Shown here: piece by piece, positions 37,064-46,104 of the stretch
Layout: each line of letters opens with the position of its first letter
Position numbering within the stretch: the stretch's first letter is position 1
Source: Aurantiochytrium sp. KH105
Lineage: Eukaryota > Sar > Bigyra > Thraustochytrida > Thraustochytriidae
Reading direction: 5' to 3'
Length of the DNA stretch: 64,000 bases
Assembly: GCA_003116975.1 (NCBI GenBank)
Contig: BGKB01000167.1
Span: forward strand, 1 to 64,000
Position numbers and translations under genes: made by a program
The notes under the pieces: model-generated
What the model was told of the DNA's origin: nothing
Database searches by the model: none
Seen by the model: only the letters and a program-made list of their open reading frames with translations

Positions 37064-38921
37064 TTAATCCGAGTCGTCGTCGTTGTTGTTCTTGCCGCCC
37101 TTCTTGCCCTTCTTGTTGTGGGCGCGTACGGCAATATTACGATCCGGCTCCGTGTTCGGTGCCTTGGGGCCAAACTGAAGGTCCTCAATAGGCTTGGCGA
37201 GGTTCTGGGATCGACCCCGACCCGCAAGACGACCGCTCCAGCCAGAAAGATAACTTGAGCCAACCTTCCAGGGCACCTTGTTCGCAGGATCAGCCATATC
37301 CGGAATCGTGGTCAACATGTAGTGACGCATGTGACTGATCGTACGGCTGAACGTCGACACCGAGGTGCCCATGAAAGTGCGGCCTCGAGCCGCAATGAGC
37401 TGCTCCACCATGCCAAAGGTGTCCATGTAGATTTTGGTGGTTGGGAGGCGATGCTTGAAGTCAATGAGGGCCTCAGCGACCTCGGGAATCTCGGCAAGAT
37501 CAACTTGCGAGACCACGCGCTTGAACGCCGACATGGGCTGAAAGTAAGGCGTAAGTTTGCCCATGTTGTCGCGCATCATGCCGTCCGTGGCGACGTATAC
37601 AGGCCTGTCCTGGCTCATGCCCGACTCCAATGCAGTCTTGATCATGTTTCCGCAGTTGGCGTTGCGCTTCAGGGCACGTTCCTCGTAATCTCCAAGACGA
37701 ATGTGGAAGCTGTCAAAGTCTGTGCCCATGGCCTTCATAACCATGTGAGATATTTTCAGGAAATACGGCGAGTGTCGTGTGTATGCATTGTACCACGTCG
37801 GGTAGTATTTACGCGAGTACCAGCGACCCTTGGCAAAGATAATGGGCGTCTTGGCGTTTTGAATCTGCCTCCGGACGTTCTGGATCGTCTTGCCACTGGC
37901 CATCATCATTTTTCCTTGCCACTTGGGATAGGTTACCAGGGAGTTGGTCTTTTCGGTACCTCCGAGGGTTTCTTTCCAGAACTGGTACAGCGTGCCATTG
38001 ATGGGGTTAATCTCGATACCAAAGGCGCGTTCCATGTACTCGATATCAAGAATCTGGTCCATGGGAATGGTCGTCTCGACGGTTTGGTCCAGGTAGCCAT
38101 TCTCAAAGTTGCTATGCCGGGCGGCAGGCGGAATCAGCAACGTAAGTCCATAGTCGCGGCAAATACCGATGGCACTCAGCAAACACCTGCGCATGTCAAC
38201 ACCCCCTCCACACACATACACACCAAAAAAGAAGAAGAGGAAGAAGAAAGAAGAGAAGCCACGTCAGTCAAGTCATATCATCGCATGTCATCGAAACACT
38301 TGCGGCCAGCCAGCACCAAAACGCCCAAGAGACCAGACCCAAAGCATCTCTTGGGGGTCCAAGATCAACTTCTCCAAGCAAAGTTAACTCCGCCCCGACC
38401 CTTCTAATCTGCCACCATCCTAACACCCTTCTAATGACTTGAGCGTAGACCCTGCCCGATTGAGCTACGAGCTACTAAACCTACATGCGCTGATTGCTCC
38501 AACCGCCGCTGGGAGAATACAAAAAGTACCGCTTGCTCATGTCTGTGACAAAGTAGTTGTAGGGCTTCTTCGTCGTGCGTGGCAAGCGGGAGATGTTCCG
38601 AGATCCCTCGTTGATTTCGTCCTCGCTCAGGATGTCGAAAACGGGGGCCGGGCCCCATTCGTCCTCGTCGTTGTAAATGTCGGATTCGGTCGTCCCAAAG
38701 TTGTACCCGGTTGCTTTGTTGAGCGCCATCGAAGACAGTCGCACGCGTGAGACGCCGTATTGCCCGATGAGCGTGTCGATGTTTCCGACGCCGCCATCGT
38801 CCATAAAAGCCACCACGCTACCGAAAAACACGACAACCACCACGACGAGGCGCCAGTGCTTGCGCATCTCCGGGCTCAGCATGTTCGGCGGCGGGGCCAA
38901 GACATTTTCCACCGTCGCCAT
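37064..38921 (-). CDS. O-fucosyltransferase-like type II membrane protein, copy B
   Basis: There are two exons: 38921-38485 and 38186-37064, with a 298-base intron (GTAGGT...CGCAG, phase 2, restoring a Met codon). The product is 519 residues. A signal anchor (about 25-40, a run of Val) precedes DDGGVGNIDTLIGQYGVSRV, which matches copy A's stem, so the ATG at 38921 is preferred over an upstream in-frame ATG at 39119. The motifs parallel copy A: YFLYSPSGGWSNQ, DSFHIRLGDYEERA, YVATDGMM, EQLIAARGRTFMGTSVSTF. The C-terminus is Lys/Asn/Asp-rich. Its intron falls right after the SNQ motif, about 29 residues earlier than in copy A. The role is as for copy A, a lumenal Golgi-type transferase; the specificity is unknown. 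Confidence 0.75.
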
Positions 38922-40128
38922 CGTTTCTCCGCGTGCACGATCTGGTACTCCGCGAGGGCTGCAGCGCCCTCCTGCCTCTTCGGCTCCGCGCAGCCAGCGT
39001 CGGCCCACGAAGCGCTCGCGACCCTCGCGCGCCACCGGGGTCTTGCCGCCGGCTAACGATTTGGAGCCGACAGACCTCTGCGACCTGCGACGAGCAGAGG
39101 CTCTGTTGGTGAAAGACATTGCGACGGGGCCTAGCACTTGCTTATCATAAACAATAGAACCCATGTTTTGCAATTTTTTTGTTTTTTATTTTTCTGTCTT
39201 CCCCCCCCCCCCCTTGTCTCCAATGGATTATTTGCAGTGCATGCAATGCAATGCGATGCAATGCAATCTTGTTCTCCTTTTCCTTCTTCTTCTTCTCTTT
39301 GTGATGGATCTTGAGTGGTTGATCAGGGGTTTCATTCGGGCTGTTATGCGTTGCGCAGGAAGATGTTCCAGATTGATGTCTTGTACTAACTTGATTTGCG
39401 GTCTCCTCGAATGTGAGCTACTAGTTTTCGGTTCCGAGATTCATTGTTTTCAGTTCGATGCTCCCGGACCAAATACCACAGACTCCGACGAATCTACACC
39501 TTCGTGCTTGAAAGGATTATGCATTTGCTAGCCACAGCCAGGTACAGGTAGAGGCTACAGACTCAGACCAGCTTTCACTCAAAGCCGTGCTGGAGAAGGT
39601 TCTTCTACTCAATTTTTTGACCCAAAAAAATGAGATGGGCTCCGTCTTGATCCGAGAAGCAAATTGCAAGCAACAAATAATAGTCTTTACCCAAGCAGAG
39701 ATTCTTTTTATTTCTTACTCCCCCATGCACGTCATCAAATCGCAAGAAGACTGAGTAAAAAGCGTAAAGAGCAACACATTTACTGCAACAACAAAAAGGA
39801 CACAATCTTTTTAAAAAGTCTTCTTGAGAAGACGTCAATGGTGCATGAAATGAATGCATACCTCGTCAGCCACCATCGTCGAAATTCAAGTCGCCAGCGC
39901 CACTTCCGTATACGATAAGTAGGCATTGATCGATGGCATCTTCATGGCATCTCCAACCAAAGGCTACAAACAAACGCGACAGGACACCAATCCAATTTCC
40001 AAACCAGACCGAGACGGATCGTGAACGCGAGCGTGTGAGACTATACCAACGAAGCGACGCCGTCGCTCGACTGTGAGACAGAGCGCGCCGTCGCGTGCCA
40101 GGAGTGCGAAGGAAAAGAGACAAAGAGG
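38922..40128. other. Region between copy B and dihydroorotase
   Basis: This is a 1.2-kb divergent spacer. The part next to copy B (38922-39150) is GC-rich and could code a longer N-terminus of copy B. The rest is AT-rich, with a C13 homopolymer at 39201-39213 and GCAATG repeats at about 39241-39270. The short Cys/Leu-rich frames lack any domain, and no gene is supported. Promoters of both neighbours should lie here. Confidence 0.55.
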
Positions 40129-41277
40129 ATGAGCGGGGCTCAAGAGATGACCGTGGTGCAGCCCGATGACTGGCACCACCACTTTCGGGAGGGCGCGCGG
40201 CTCCGGGCGGTGACGCCCATGGTCGCGCGGCAGTTCCGGAGGGCCATCGCCATGCCAAATCTCAAACCGCCCGTTGTCAATACGGAGCAAGCCCTGCAGT
40301 ATCGCGAGGAGATCCTCGCAGCTGTGCCCGAAGGCGTGGATTTTGAGCCACTCATGACCCTCTATCTTACGGACAACACCACCCCCGAGGAGATTGAGCG
40401 CGCCAAAGCTACGGGAAAGATCGTCGCATGCAAACTCTATCCCGCCGGCGCCACCACTAACTCTGACTCTGGCGTCACTGACATCTCGCGCATCCGACCC
40501 ACGCTTGAGAAAATGGCCCAGGTTGGCATGCTCCTTCTTGTTCATAGCGAGGTCACGGACCCAGACACTGACATCTTTGATCGCGAGCCTCTCTTCATCG
40601 AGAGACACCTGCGCTCCCTCGTCGCCGAGGTCCCTAACCTGAAGATTGTCATGGAACACATTACGACGCGCGAGGCCGTCGAGTTCGTCATGAGTTGCCC
40701 GGACAACGTTGCCGCGACGATTACGGCGCACCACCTTCTTTATAACCGAAATGCCATCTTCAAGGGTGGCATTCGCCCACACATGTACTGTCTGCCGGTT
40801 CTCAAGCGCGAGACCCATCGCCAGGCCCTGCTCGAGGCCATTCGCTCGGGCAGCCCCAAGTTCTTCCTCGGGACGGACTCTGCACCTCACCCACAAGCTG
40901 GCAAGGAGAACTCGTGCGGATGCGCCGGTGTTTTCACTGGTCTCAATGCCGTCGAGCTCTACGCGGAGGCCTTTGACGAAGCTGGTGCTCTCGACAACTT
41001 TGAGGCCTTTGCTAGCTTCAACGGCCCTCGCTTCTATGGTCTTCCGCAGAATACCAGCACCGTCAAGCTTGTCAAGACGCCATCGCAGGTGCCAGCCGCT
41101 TGTCCTTTCGGTCCGAACGAGTTGCTCATTCCTCTCCGAGCCGGAGAAACCGTATCGTGGACCTTTGAGGCCTCAGCTCAGTCTTCGGCCGCATCTTCGG
41201 CCACGACGCGTTCTAGTGTCAAGAGCAACAACAACGCTGAGGATGTGGCGCCTAGCAACAACAACAGCAGCCAATAA
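40129..41277 (+). CDS. pyrC: Dihydroorotase, bacterial (type II) class
   Basis: Dihydroorotase closes carbamoyl-aspartate to dihydroorotate, step three of pyrimidine synthesis. The protein is 382 residues, single exon, ATG at 40129. All active-site residues are present: H16 and H18 (DDWHHHFR), the carboxylated Lys at K102 ([12 protein letters not shown]), H139 (LLLVHSEV), H177 (MEHITT) and the catalytic Asp D250 (FLGTDSAPH). These positions coincide with the E. coli PyrC numbering as I recall it. It is a stand-alone enzyme, not part of a CAD fusion. The last about 45 residues are a Ser/Thr/Asn-rich extension not needed by the family. No targeting signal is visible, so it is cytosolic. It converges on Pcc1 with 281 bases between stops. 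Confidence 0.95.
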   Translation: MSGAQEMTVVQPDDWHHHFREGARLRAVTPMVARQFRRAIAMPNLKPPVVNTEQALQYREEILAAVPEGVDFEPLMTLYLTDNTTPEEIERAKATGKIVACKLYPAGATTNSDSGVTDISRIRPTLEKMAQVGMLLLVHSEVTDPDTDIFDREPLFIERHLRSLVAEVPNLKIVMEHITTREAVEFVMSCPDNVAATITAHHLLYNRNAIFKGGIRPHMYCLPVLKRETHRQALLEAIRSGSPKFFLGTDSAPHPQAGKENSCGCAGVFTGLNAVELYAEAFDEAGALDNFEAFASFNGPRFYGLPQNTSTVKLVKTPSQVPAACPFGPNELLIPLRAGETVSWTFEASAQSSAASSATTRSSVKSNNNAEDVAPSNNNSSQ

Positions 41278-41558
41278 GTCATAAAATCCTTCAAAGTACA
41301 GGCAGAGGGCAACTTCGAAACGTAAGCTTCCCTGTGCCCCTGTCAATTCTCAGATAGATGCCAGTCGCCGGAATCAAACTGTCGATCGCCAATCCCTGCA
41401 AAGAGCGTCAAGTAATGACCATCGATTTATTGCTATTGGCGGCAAACGGGTGACTCAATTCGTTTGCATCGGACGGCTCGAGCTGGCCCGTGCTGTCTCG
41501 AGCTGGCAGAAACTGCAAATAGCATTAAGGTAGACGGCATTTTTTCTTTTTCTACAAC

Positions 41559-42074
41559 CTACATTTCTGGATATTCGCGCATGGTACTCACAACAACCTT
41601 CATCATGTCAATTGTTGTGTTCGTAATGGCGCGCAGAAGCTTTGCGTCCGTTGCCTCGATCGTTCTATGGCAAGATGACATCATTGCCAGAAAGTCAGTC
41701 AGCCAGCCACACAAACCATCCACGTACTCTTTACTACTTGCTTCAATCAATCAACCAATCCACCGACCGATCGCACTCCACACAAAATAGTCCCTCTCGT
41801 GCAACCCATCCACGTATCAACGTACACGCAAAGCTGTTTTTCCTCCGTCGTAAATTGCCTCCGCCCGGTCTCTGCGTTGAGCGTGGGGTCCACCTCGAGC
41901 ACCTGTCGCGCCTTGACAGCGAGCGATTCGCTGGGAAAGTCAAACTTGCACGCACTGCGCCTCACGAACGTGTATGTGGTCGTTAGCTCACGACGACGAC
42001 TGACGGGCGACGCGTGCCCAGCTAGCCTCCGTGCGCCCGCAAACGTACCAGCGGTACCTAAAGTCGCCGTCCAT
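41559..42074 (-). CDS. PCC1: KEOPS/EKC complex subunit Pcc1 (three exons)
   Basis: Pcc1 is the small dimer-forming subunit of KEOPS, the complex that makes t6A37 on ANN-decoding tRNAs and also affects transcription and telomeres. Exons are 42074-42049, 41954-41826 and 41664-41559. Both introns start GTACGT and both joins are phase 2, restoring Cys and Val codons. The product is 86 residues, the normal Pcc1 size. The pattern is a first strand (FRYRCACKFDFPSES), a helix (LAVKARQVLEVDP), central strands (GRRQFTTEEKQLCV then TIEATDA) and a final long helix (KLLRAITNTTIDMMKVVVS). This fits the FPSE...A..AL..D...R...........DAR.LR...N motif line of the family. A GTGAGT inside the last exon would allow an alternative C-terminus, but the unspliced stop at 41559 gives the standard length. 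Confidence 0.8.
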
Positions 42075-42472
42075 GGTCAGGCTCCGCCGCCGTGCCTCTG
42101 CCAGCCTCTTGCTGCCGCAGCTTGCTATTGGAGGACTGTCGAGGCATTTTTCCTAGCCAGGGTCGGCCAGGGCAGTGCACATCGACCAGGGCAGACCCGC
42201 CTCTCACAGACAGCGAGCGAGCGAGCGAGCCCAGCGAACGACGCGAGCGAGCGAGCGAGCGAGACGAGGCAGGGACCCGTTGCAGCCGGTGAGCGGGCAA
42301 GCGAGCGTGGACAAGGTCGCGCCGATTGACGTCCGCGTCTCCAGCGGGCCTATTTGGCATCCACGCGAGAGATCGGTGACGACAGCGTACGCGTCGACGA
42401 CGACGACATCATCTTGAGCACACAGTGGTTTTCAGAGGAGGAAACCAAGAAGAAAGACCTGCTATCGTAGCG
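42075..42472. promoter_or_regulatory. Divergent region between PCC1 and the FAD oxidoreductase
   Basis: These 398 bases lie between two outward-facing starts and contain GAGC tetranucleotide tracts at about 42215-42232 and 42245-42262. They presumably hold both promoters; no specific element could be assigned. Confidence 0.5.
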
Positions 42473-44533
42473 ATGACTTCGCAGGGATACGCCGAGACGA
42501 TGACGGCAACGATGACAGCGCCAGTCGCGGCGGTGACGGCGACGATGACGACGACGACGACGACGACAACAACTATGCCGCCATCGATGCCGCCGATGAC
42601 GGCGACAAAGTCGCCCATTTCAAACCAAGGCGAACCTTCTGGATTCCAAGAGCAGCATGATCTCGCGGAGACGGAAAACTTTGTCTTTGACCAGGACCGC
42701 AGGAATGCATCATCCTCATCTGGTCGGCCTTCGCAAGCAGCCGCGGCAGTGATTTTGGCTCTCGCACTTCGACTCCAGCCGATTCTGAAGAATCTGCGTG
42801 CTTCTGTCGCAGCTTCCTTGCGTACATTGGGCAAGCTTTTGGGACTCGACAAGCTCGTATCTTTGGTACGCAGCCTGCGCGCCGTGTACGCGGGGAACGC
42901 GACCAAGATCAACGCCGGCATTGCTGCTGTTGCCGCTGCATACTGGCTTGCGTCCAAGAAACGCCAAAGGGACGCACGGAAGCGTGCTCCTCAGCGCGTT
43001 GCAGTCATCGGCAGTGGCATTGCCGGCATGGGCGCTGCTTGGACCTTGAACCGTGGTGGCAAAGATGTTGTGCTTTACGAGAAAAAGCCCAAGCTTGGCG
43101 GCAACGCCAAAGCCATGACCTGGGATGTGGATGGCCACAAGGTCGAGACCGGTCTCGCAGTGCTCGCCTGGCCGCATCAGTACTTTCACAACTACAATGC
43201 TCTGATTGATGAGCTCGGCATCGAGTACGAAGAGCACGAGCTTCGTTTCTTCGTAACCGAGCGCCAAAAGGACGGCTCCACCAACTGCGTCTTTGCCCAC
43301 GGACGCGAAAATTGGGAGCCGGACGCTGACCTGGCCAAAGACTTGAAGAATTGGGACCGCCTGTACCGCTTTGTCAAGCGCGTGAATGCTGTATTCCAAC
43401 CGAGCCCTGTGCCGAGCATGTACCGCGTCGGTTTCGCCAATCCTCTCAATCTGATTCCGCTGCGCGTGCTGTGCAAGTTCTTTGGCGTTTCCCAACGATT
43501 TTGGAATCTTGTGTTCGTGCCCATCCACACGTCGACCTTTCTCGAGGTCGAGATGGAAACCTTACCGGCCACCATGGCGGAGGTTCTCAATGAAGTTGTT
43601 CCCTTCACCGAGACCCCCCTCATGCGCGCGTGGAAGACGCACTCCTACGACACCATTAAGACGATGGCATCCGAGCTCCCAACAGGCGCGGTGCGCACTT
43701 CTTGTGCCGTTGAGTCGGCCCGCTATGTGGCCCGTTCGGATGGATCGGGCTTTGATATTCACGTCATGGACGAAGACGGCAAGGAAGAGGTCTTTGACGC
43801 CATTGTCTTTGCCTGCTCGGCTCCGGCAATGAATCAGATTCTCCATGGCAAGGGCGCTACTCTTCCTGGTCAAGTTCTCGAACCCAACAAAGCGAATGGT
43901 CTCAACAACATCAACGATCGCGGTGTAGTCGCAGGTCTTACGTCGCGTCTTTTGAACGCACTCGAAAGCACCCTCCTTGACAACATCATGTACACGACCG
44001 ATCGTGACAAGACGTTCGAAAAGGGAGTCGTGCACTCCGATGCCGATGCTGTGCTGCCATCGCAGTACAAGGATGAAGTTCTCGAGTCGTACTGCAACTA
44101 CGTTGAAGTCGATGCGAAAAATCCTCGAGAAATTGAGAATTCTTTTGTCATTTCCTCCTGGGCCCCTACCGTGCGGCATCCGGACGTTCAAGGCAAGCGT
44201 GCCATGTTGGTGTCTTATAATGCGGACTCCAAGCTCGACGCAGCGGGAACTGATGCCGAATGGGTCTCTACTTCGCGCGAGGCGCATCCATGCCTGACAC
44301 TTTTCCAGCTTGCTAGCTCTGTAGTATGCTGGCCCTTTCTTCAAGGCGCGCGCAATGGCCAGACATACTTTTGTGGGTCTGCTGTGTTGCCGGCCAACGG
44401 CCATGACCTCTCCTTTCTCTCGGGGGTTGTCGCTGCCAACGAGCTCGGGGCTCCATATCCCTTCGCCCATGATCCCACGGCTCACGATGACTATCTTCGC
44501 TTGCGAAAGCTCATGCTTCGTTTTTGGGCGTGA
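42473..44533 (+). CDS. FAD-dependent oxidoreductase (amine-oxidase-like / COG2907 type)
   Basis: This is a 686-residue protein from the ATG at 42473; upstream only a GTG is in frame. Residues 1-45 are Thr/Met-rich low complexity from ACG repeats. Residues about 85-165 hold hydrophobic and amphipathic helices that could bind a membrane. The dinucleotide-binding fold begins near residue 177 with VAVIGSGIAGMGAAW (GxGxxG) and ends its second strand with VVLYEKKPKLGGNAKA, the standard FAD site. VETGLAVLAWPHQYFHNYNALIDELG follows, close to the family of predicted NAD/FAD-binding proteins found beside cyclopropane-fatty-acid synthases in bacteria. The C-terminus carries TYFCGSAVLPANGHDLSFLSGVVAA, a FAD-contacting G-x-G-H-E/D-like segment. 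The substrate is unknown; lipid or carotenoid-type substrates are possible. Confidence 0.8.
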   Translation: MTSQGYAETMTATMTAPVAAVTATMTTTTTTTTTMPPSMPPMTATKSPISNQGEPSGFQEQHDLAETENFVFDQDRRNASSSSGRPSQAAAAVILALALRLQPILKNLRASVAASLRTLGKLLGLDKLVSLVRSLRAVYAGNATKINAGIAAVAAAYWLASKKRQRDARKRAPQRVAVIGSGIAGMGAAWTLNRGGKDVVLYEKKPKLGGNAKAMTWDVDGHKVETGLAVLAWPHQYFHNYNALIDELGIEYEEHELRFFVTERQKDGSTNCVFAHGRENWEPDADLAKDLKNWDRLYRFVKRVNAVFQPSPVPSMYRVGFANPLNLIPLRVLCKFFGVSQRFWNLVFVPIHTSTFLEVEMETLPATMAEVLNEVVPFTETPLMRAWKTHSYDTIKTMASELPTGAVRTSCAVESARYVARSDGSGFDIHVMDEDGKEEVFDAIVFACSAPAMNQILHGKGATLPGQVLEPNKANGLNNINDRGVVAGLTSRLLNALESTLLDNIMYTTDRDKTFEKGVVHSDADAVLPSQYKDEVLESYCNYVEVDAKNPREIENSFVISSWAPTVRHPDVQGKRAMLVSYNADSKLDAAGTDAEWVSTSREAHPCLTLFQLASSVVCWPFLQGARNGQTYFCGSAVLPANGHDLSFLSGVVAANELGAPYPFAHDPTAHDDYLRLRKLMLRFWA

Positions 44534-44848
44534 GATTCCTCGTCGGCTCATGCTTGATCGATCGGTCACCCACGCATGCTCAACGTTTTTCATCAAGGCA
44601 ACGCACTCACTTGAATCAATTGCAAACCAAAAAAAAAGTGTACACGCACGAATTTCCATTTCTGTTCTATCCTATCTTATAGACTTTCTCCGCGATACTC
44701 CTACCATCGTAGTAGTATACGTAAGTAGTACGGTGGCGCGGCAAGAATGCAAAGAGAAAGAGGCGTGAGAAAAGAAGAAGAGGAAGAAGAAGAAGAAAAA
44801 GAAGTTGAAGAAAAGGGGAAAAAAGGTCGTCGTCCTGAACGCCCATAT
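44534..44848. other. Convergent 3' region, FAD oxidoreductase / ELF1
   Basis: These 315 bases lie between two facing stops. The stretch is AT-rich and contains a purine tract of GAAGAA/GAG units at about 44770-44825. The Glu/Lys and Ser strings in translation are artefacts of that tract. No gene was found. Confidence 0.65.
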
Positions 44849-45420
44849 TTACTCGTCTTCGTCGCCCTCTTCAGCGCGCACGTCGAGGTTCTGGTTTTCA
44901 CACTCGTCATACCATTCACAGAATACGTCAATAGGCTCGGTAAGATCTAAGGGGAGGGAATTTAAACACGCGACGCAGAACAAATTTTCGTTAGTTGCTG
45001 CCTGATTCATCTTCTATCGCAGTCCAAGCCAATGCACCTCGCAATTTCCTTTAGGGTGAACGTACAATTTACCTTGACGGTTTGATAATCTGCGCCACAA
45101 ACTCTGCAGCTCAAGGTCGCCATACCCTTAACGTGCTCTCTGTGCGAAAAAGATATCCCCAGGTTAGTTGTTTGATCAAGGTTGCGAAAGGCAAGTGGCA
45201 GAAGAAAGAAGCGATGGACAAGAAAACGTTGCGAGAGTCGGCAGGCACATACGCTGGCACACAGACAGGCAGAGAAGCGAGCGAGGAACGAGATCTCTGC
45301 GACTTACATTTTGCAGGTGACAGCGTCATCCGTGGAGCAAAAGGGACACTTGAAGACCTTGCTGACCGTGGCGCGCTTCTTGGTCGTGACCTTCTTCTGC
45401 GACCTCCTTCGGCGGCCCAT
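44849..45420 (-). CDS. ELF1: Transcription elongation factor Elf1/ELOF1 (three exons)
   Basis: Elf1 is a small zinc-binding factor that travels with RNA polymerase II and helps passage through nucleosomes and damaged templates. Exons are 45420-45308, 45139-45066 and 44946-44849. Donors are GTAAGT and GTACGT, acceptors GCACAG and CTTAG. The joins restore Ile and Tyr codons and keep frame. The product is 94 residues, against about 83 in human. It begins MGRRRRSQKK with a basic tail, then zinc ligands C25 and C28 (FKCPFCST) and C49 and C52 (LSCRVCGA). It continues VNYLTEPIDVFCEWYDECE, nearly the family consensus YLSEPVDVYxDWIDxCE. An acidic C-terminal extension follows. Using the nearer GTAAAT donor would drop this consensus, so GTACGT is chosen. 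Confidence 0.9.
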
Positions 45421-46104
45421 GCTCGCCGCCGCCAAGAACGCGCCTGCCTCGGCGGTCTCGCGCAACCACCGCCGGAGGAGCCGGCGAAAAGACGCGGAGG
45501 GAGGGCGCACGCGGGGCGTCTCGAGTCTGGGCGCCGCGCGGAAGCGGCGGGCGCGACGGGCGCGGTGAGGCGGTGCGGTGCAATACGGTGTCTGGTGGAT
45601 CGAGCGAGCTCTCGGCCCAGTGAAAAAAAATGAATTGAAAAAATAAAGGGGCCTATCCGGGTCGCAGCGCCGCGTTCGCGAGTAATAGGGACCAAATCGA
45701 ACGGTCAAACTTCAAGTCGAATGGGGGTGCTTGAGACGAGGAACGAAAAACGGAGACTTCTAGCCCGCTCTGCGATCGTAGGCTGCTCGCGATAAATTCA
45801 AGATCTGCATGGTTGCTTGTTCATTTGTTTGTTTGGCTGGTGGCTTAGCGTTGACTTGAGAGCCGGCAAGCTCATCGGCAAGCTCATCGGCAAGCTCATC
45901 GGCAAGCTCATCGGCAAGCTCATCGGCAAGCTGGGGAGCTTGGCCACGAGTCGACGTGGGGACATTATCGATTCCATGTCTCGGACTGCTTCGCAAGCAA
46001 AAGGAAAGTCGCTCCGTAGGCAATAAGAAGGTGTTGCTCTGCCCTACGGTTAAAAGAGTCTCTCGAACGAGGCATTTTAACATCAACTTGACAACACTGA
46101 TAGT
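45421..46104. promoter_or_regulatory. Divergent region between ELF1 and the gene at 46105
   Basis: These 684 bases lie between two outward-facing starts. The ELF1 side is very GC-rich. A 12-bp tandem array lies at 45864-45932, about 170 bases before the ATG at 46105. No coding region is supported. Confidence 0.5.
45864..45932. repeat. 12-bp tandem repeat, five full copies plus a partial
   Basis: Unit CGGCAAGCTCAT repeated exactly at 45864, 45876, 45888, 45900 and 45912, then a 9-base partial copy. As 12 is a multiple of 3 the array stays open in all frames and gives Gly-Lys-Leu-Ile strings on one strand. It lies upstream of a gene and is treated as non-coding. Confidence 0.95.

Noticed and set aside
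37322-38407. 361-codon open frame on the plus strand
   Set aside because: Antisense to O-fucosyltransferase-like copy B and runs through its intron and a microsatellite.
38922-39119. Upstream in-frame ATG at 39119 for copy B
   Set aside because: It would add a 66-residue basic, low-complexity leader before the signal anchor, while copy A starts close to its anchor. Kept only as an alternative.
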